Shown here: positions 58,861 through 64,000 of the stretch, piece after piece | Position numbering within the stretch: position 1 is the first letter of the stretch | How the letters are laid out: each line of letters starts with the position of its first letter | Assembly (NCBI GenBank): GCA_022661535.1 | Contig: JAKULF010000018.1 | Coordinates: 558,001 to 622,000, forward strand | Source of the DNA: Eutypa lata | Lineage: Eukaryota > Ascomycota > Sordariomycetes > Xylariales > Diatrypaceae | Reading direction: 5' to 3' | Length of the DNA: 64,000 bases | The notes under the pieces: generated by a model | The model's input: only the letters and a program-made list of their open reading frames with translations | Told to the model about the DNA's origin: nothing | Databases searched by the model: none | Position numbers and translations under genes: made by a program

Positions 58861-61800
58861 GTCTTTAGTTCGTTATTACATGTACATAGCAATTGCTCTG
58901 CAGAAAGGTGCAACCAGAAACAAGACTGAAACTTTACCTTGTAAGCCTCCTCCCTAACCACCCTAATCTATCGACCTAACATTTCCGTTCCCTCTTTCTC
59001 ATCCAATACACCCTATCCATTTAATTTGCCGTTGTTCATTGATCTCATGTGGCCTCATCCGCGATTATCTCCTTCCTTACCTTACAAGTCTCCTCTACAC
59101 TAGGCCTAAGCTGGTTCAAACATTTTTAACTTCATTCAACACTAAGTTATCATTTCAGGCACATATTAGATAGAAATAGCAATCTAGGTAACTCTACTAA
59201 ACCAATCCGTCACTGCAATCGTATTACGTATGCAACTGTTCTGGTACTAGGTGAATATTCGCCCTAGTTGGACAAAAATTGTCCGCCAACTATGCAGAGC
59301 GCCTAGGGACAGGCTTTAGTGGAGTAGCTATGCCCTAAGAGCGCTGAACTAAATGTACGCGAGCCCCTGGAAAACAAGCAACCAATCAATAACTCGGATC
59401 TAAATGGGAGACCCACGCGGGAACTCCCGCTGCAGACTATACTAGTGTCAACCTTAATTATAGTTTCACATGCGAATTCCCTCCCCATTTCTAGAGCACA
59501 CTTGACATCTATTCTACCATGCCAGACCTCTGTGCATAACTCTATGTCATGGTGAGCAGTCATCAAATGATTTCTTCGTACTGCAACATATGATGCAACA
59601 CTAACGTCCTCGTGCGTATGGAATATCTGCTTGTTTCTTCCTGCTCTTGCTCTTTGATATGAGTGATGAACTAATTCTATATAAACCATAGTTGTGGCCC
59701 TAAGCCCACTGTCTAGCTGTAACCGATTATCAAGGGAGTTTGGAGATGAGGACCGCATTTTCACGCGTGTGGTCTTTAGTTATGTGTTACGTGATGGCAT
59801 CAACTGACACAATGAGTGATTGAGCATAGCACTAGCTTGTAAATAGAGAAATATCTATCAGGAGACCTAGAACGGACATGCTCCACATGACCAGGGTATT
59901 CTGCAACGTGTGCACCATCAATCATGACAATAACCGTAGTAGCCTCGAGAATCTTGGCTCGTAATTCTAGCTGTGTAGCATCAAGCTTAAGGTTAACATC
60001 ATCGACGATTCAAAGTGTATTACACTTAGCTTAAACTCTCACAACAGGAGTGTGACCCGGAGTTCCATGGTTTGCTCTGCCCGAGATATATGGCTGGATT
60101 CATTTTGGTCTCCCCACTGCTTGACTGAGGCAAGGGGGTAGGGTGAGGTGATGGACCTTGAAAATAACTCATGCCTATTCAAGTCCTCTATACGGGATGA
60201 CGAGGAATAGATCTCGGAAGCCGTATTTGTGTTGTTGATCTAGGGGTCTACCATTTCCACTAGTAATCAGATCTCATTCATGAACTGTGGAGAATTTATG
60301 GAGCTAGTGTTCTGCTCATCGGTGCGCACAAGCGGGCGTGTGACGACGACATAGCCCTTGAATATTGTCGTGGCGTGTCTAGTAACATGAAGATGGAGAG
60401 ATCGGAGTCCCGAAAGCCTCAGTATCAAAAGACCCCCGGTTGCACAAGCAGTCTCTGTTGTCCGTGGATAGGAACTCAGTCCGCATACATCAATCCCTGT
60501 GCACGACTAAATATCCGCGATGAAGTTGTTTCATAGATAGGAGTCGTTTCTCCCCGTCTTTGCGGTTTTATCTATCATTGGTGTAGTTTGATATTGTCCT
60601 CTCTTACTTAAGACCTTTAGTGAGTGAGAACAAGATTACTACACAACAGCATCCCGGTCCGTCAGATTTGGGATGTAAATCTGGTCATAATAATACCATT
60701 AAGTCATATGGAAAAATTGCTGTCGGGCGAGCTGTAGACCACTCGTCCTGTAGCTGATCGACTAGCTAGTTTCTAGTCCGCTAATATGAAGTTCCTCGTT
60801 ATAGTTCGCTTTACCATCTTCATTAAGCCCTTAAAATTGCCGTCGATGCCCTTCGGGACCTCCTCGATTCTATAAGCGTATTTACTTCAGCCACAATATC
60901 ACTTTTAGCGATTGAAACTAATGTAAGCAAGTTCTCGACGAATTAGCATCATCGTCATAACACAGCAGTAATCCTCTTCTGATGCTATTTAATAACCCTT
61001 GCCATCCGACTTGGACCACTTCTCGAACGAGCAAGCGAATATAGCAAGCAGGCAAGGAAGCAAGCGCTTGAATACTGTCATGGACACGGACAGGGCATGT
61101 CAATAAGACAGACTGCCAGTAGCAAATCGAACCAGTATAATGATGGCGAGGAGGTTCATGGTGGTGGTGGTTGGTGTTATAGTAGCAGAAGGAGTATTAT
61201 ATGTTGGGCATATACAGGCGCTTGCTTATCAAATGGGGGAAGAGAGAAAGGGAGACATTTTCGAGATATAATATAGAAATCCATAAAAGATGCCGGGTCA
61301 CTTGTTGTTCTGATTCTTCGAGTGACATGATGTGTCCGGAAACAGAATAGCTGTAGACCACCGGTGTCGTCGACTACGTACGGGCTTTGTCCAGAAATAT
61401 AGGTAAGGCTGCGAATATTAAATTGTAATATCAAGTAAATCCCACTAAAGGCTTTATTGAACGGTCCTGCGGTTCATTGGCATCATAACATCAAGGAGCG
61501 AGCGACGCTGTCTAGTCAATTGAATGGTTTGCTAGTATGTTTCGCTTGAAAACGTTGAATAAAGGTACCATTGAGGCAATACTGGAGCTCGAGGCATGTA
61601 GTGCAATGATGTGTCAGATACGGGAGTATATGCATGGGACACGGGACACGGTGAAGGCGTGGTAGCCGCCCCGTCTATCGCCAACGTATCGTATTCTCGA
61701 TATGTCCTAGGTAGAGAACATTGTCGCATATCAAGTTTAATCGCTAGAATGAAACGTCAGCTTCTCTGTCTAGGTGGAGGTCGAGAAGCTCGGTAGCCCG

Positions 61801-62775
61801 GCGAAACTAATGATGTGGCTTGACTGTTTGGTCATAGGGCATGATATTCCCGGTCGGAAGAAGTTGCCACAATAGCAGGATCCTAGTTAAGGGGGTGAAT
61901 TAGATCCACGACTTAGGTGTATATAAGGGTGTGATGATCCTTCATAATCTTAGGAGCTTCTTTCCTCCCTTTCCTCCCTTTCCTTCTTACAGCCTGTGTA
62001 GAGCGAAGACAAAAGCTGTTTCTGGTGTGGTAAAGGGATTCCCGTAGAGGTGTTCGGCCAAGGCAGGGAGTCAGTCTGGGATCTTATACGGGTTTCCATC
62101 GCCTCAGAAGGAACAGAGGACCCCCAAGTTAATGGTAGGTGTGTATCCAAGGTTGAGGGCCAATTGGGAACACCGGCCAAGGCAAGGTGAGGGTTGGGAT
62201 GTCTAAGAGAATATGTCGAGACTGACCGGAGAAAGTAGACTTCCTGCCGTGCTCGGTCTTCTTGAGAGTGCCCAACTCGGTATCTGCGGGCAAGGCATTC
62301 ATTCGCTGGCATGATCATGTTGTACTGGAAGACGTAGCGTGTTTCCATTAATCACACAAGGCGTAACCGTGAGTTAAATATTGAGCTTTCTACTAGTAGT
62401 TATATTAGTATGAGCAGACTTTAGATACCAAGCCCGTTAGGGAAGATCTAATATATTCGGATAGGGGTTGAAGCTCCCTACGTGGCCTCTTAAGATAATA
62501 TGTGGACTGACCTCGATACTAGAGCCATTTCCATTAGTGTTGGTATTGATGTTGATGTCGGAATGTATTTTAAAAATGATGATGCTGGTGCTCATGGTAA
62601 TATAAGGAGTGGTGTCGTAAGGGCGGTACTACATGAAGATGTTGTCACACAAGCTGAACAACAGCGTACGCCAGTCGCTGTCACTCCTGAGCCTGCCATA
62701 GTTCGAGATATTGCCTATTCCATGGAAGTGAACGGGACCCTTGCTCTCCTCGCATCAGCATTGGCGATTCCTATG
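58861..62775. other. Gene-free stretch
   Basis: About 3.9 kb. The longest open frames (153 codons, 59764-59303, minus; 132 codons, 62348-61950, minus) contain no motif that I know and have no supporting exons. A pyrimidine tract of CCTCCCTTT repeats is at 61963-61985. I cannot support a gene here. Confidence 0.5.
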
Positions 62776-63100
62776 TTAGAATGAATTAACCCGCACTTGG
62801 TAGCCTCCATGAACCTGATGCAAATAATGTACAGGTGGGCGTGAGAACGACAGCAAGTCTCTGTCATTCTTGGGATCGTGGACTATGGCCTTCGTGTAGT
62901 CGAAGTCGTACGAGTCCCCTTCCCCATAGTTGTCGATGATGCCGATGAAGGTTTTCCTAATGCGCTCGGCCTGAATCGCCTCGTAGGCCGTATCGATGGA
63001 CTTGAGGGGGTGACCCACATGAGGGTCCTGACAGGCCTTGCCGACCTTAAGATGAGCATGTTCGTTCAGGCCACTATGGGGTTGAGGAACCTTTTATCTT
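62776..63100 (-). CDS. Possible exon of an unknown gene
   Basis: The minus strand reads through GHPLKSIDTAYEAIQAERIR and TFIGIIDNYGEGDSYDFDY to a stop at 62776, with coding-like composition (amphipathic helix, charged loop). Frames further upstream are interrupted, and I could not connect it to a start codon. Family unknown; it may be a terminal exon or a relic. Confidence 0.3.
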
Positions 63101-64000
63101 GAAGAGCTGTCATCGTCCCACTCGTCTTTCTACTAACAGGCAAACTCTCACTCCCAACCCCTGCATTTCGCCGCTCAAACCATCGCCAACTTTTCTAGCA
63201 TCTCTGGTGACACATGCTCAGTCGCCTTGACATCGTGAACTCCTTTCATGGGTGCAGCAGTAATAATAGCCAGCAGTCGAAAGGAATCTGCCACCATTGC
63301 TTCGCGAAGGTGAGCTGGTCAGGAAGTCTGTGCCAGTCAATTATCGGAGTTAGTAAATGCTAATTTTGATAGGTCTCGGGAGCTTGCAGCATCGTCTAGA
63401 CCTTCTAATTAAAAGTCTGGGTGGAATAGAATGATATCGCCAGAGGCACGAAGCTTTCAAGACAGGCTAAGGAAGGAAATAAATGACGAGAGCTTACCTG
63501 TGCATCCAGGGAGGAGTAGATTGATGCGATCGACTTGCACGGCGGTAAGGGTCTTCGTCGGCCAACTCAAAGATGACTACATTATAGGTAAGTCTCTGTC
63601 AGTCATTTGTATTCTTGACATGTAGGAGATAAACGATGACCATCACGATGTCATCGAAGGTGACAAAGTCAAGTAAGGGTAAGGGGAGAGAACAGAAGTT
63701 TCAAATAGTAACATACCGTATATCGTGGAGTAAGTCAACGCGTAGGTCTCGATGAAACTCAGGAGTTCCTCCTCCGTAGATCTTGAGAAGGTACACGAAT
63801 GAATAGTGACGCAGGGTGCGTAGGGCGTAGGTTGGAGTTAAAAGAGTCATTCGAAGCCCACTGAGAGCCTTCTGGGGGGAACCACACGTTCTCGAGGAGA
63901 GGGTGTCTCTGTCGCGATTGCCCCCTTGACATCTCTCTCGTTACCGTTCCTCACGTAGCCGGACTATGAAATCGATGTAAGGATCCCACGGCGTGGGCTC
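63101..64000. other. Right edge, possible minus-strand coding pieces
   Basis: At about 63851-63716 the minus strand reads MTLLTPTYALRTLRHYSFVY and continues through YGGGTPEFHRDLRVDLLHD to a GTATGT donor-like site, which could be an exon. Following pieces do not join in frame by any splice I tried. The window ends before a full gene could be seen. Confidence 0.3.

Noticed and set aside
59303..59764. 153-codon minus frame
   Set aside because: No recognised domain and no neighbouring exons; length alone is not enough in a 4-kb gene-free stretch.

Overview
The window reads as nuclear DNA of a filamentous ascomycete (Pezizomycotina). Its genes are split by short introns (about 50-140 bp) with GTRNGY/YAG borders. 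The families are typically fungal: Zn(II)2Cys6 regulator, TRI12-type MFS pump, AA9-like protein, 2EXR-domain protein and AsaB/NvfI-type oxygenase. There are no bacterial operons, Shine-Dalgarno sites or CRISPR. I could not settle genus or species from sequence alone.

Left part (1-19.6 kb). Two clusters of the same degenerate palindrome (core GGCCGGAAATTCCGGCC), at about 0.25-1.25 kb and 18.49-19.57 kb, bracket a 17-kb segment. Inside it lies the most unusual locus of the window: a P47/TULIP-like gene (1805-3698, minus); a 974-residue protein of unknown family with a Gly-rich segment, helical middle and beta-rich C-terminus (4587-7798, minus); then, divergently, a 173-residue unknown (8831-9429, plus) and a coiled-coil gene broken by an in-frame TAG and an 11-bp tandem duplication (9619-10856, plus). 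An 818-residue fungal membrane protein (13125-15581, plus) follows.

Middle (19.6-29.4 kb). A gene-poor stretch of eroded sequence with simple repeats and two oppositely oriented fragments of a Pho85-type cyclin gene.

Right part (29.4-58.9 kb). A run of metabolic genes: an AsaB/CmcJ-NvfI-like oxygenase, a MATE-like transporter pseudogene, a phenol-hydroxylase-type flavin monooxygenase (570 aa), a DUF1989-polysaccharide deacetylase fusion (570 aa), a 2EXR gene with a premature TAG, an AA9-like LPMO gene carrying two frameshifts, an intact 10-exon MFS transporter (587 aa), a CocE/NonD-type hydrolase (558 aa), a divergent Zn2Cys6 regulator, a compact 118-aa unknown and a second flavin monooxygenase (612 aa). 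The block from 45.5 to 58.9 kb (exporter, hydrolase, regulator, small protein, FAD monooxygenase) has the composition of a small catabolic or specialised-metabolite cluster; no PKS, NRPS or terpene synthase is in the window. From 58.9 kb to the right edge I see no gene I can name, only possible exon pieces near 62.8-64 kb.

All exon borders were placed by eye from reading frame, splice consensus and phase. Whole-gene phase sums close for the P47-like gene, the 974-aa gene, both monooxygenases, the deacetylase fusion, the MFS gene, the hydrolase, the oxygenase and the 118-aa gene. They do not close for the AA9-like gene, and they are unresolved at the 5' end of the regulator.
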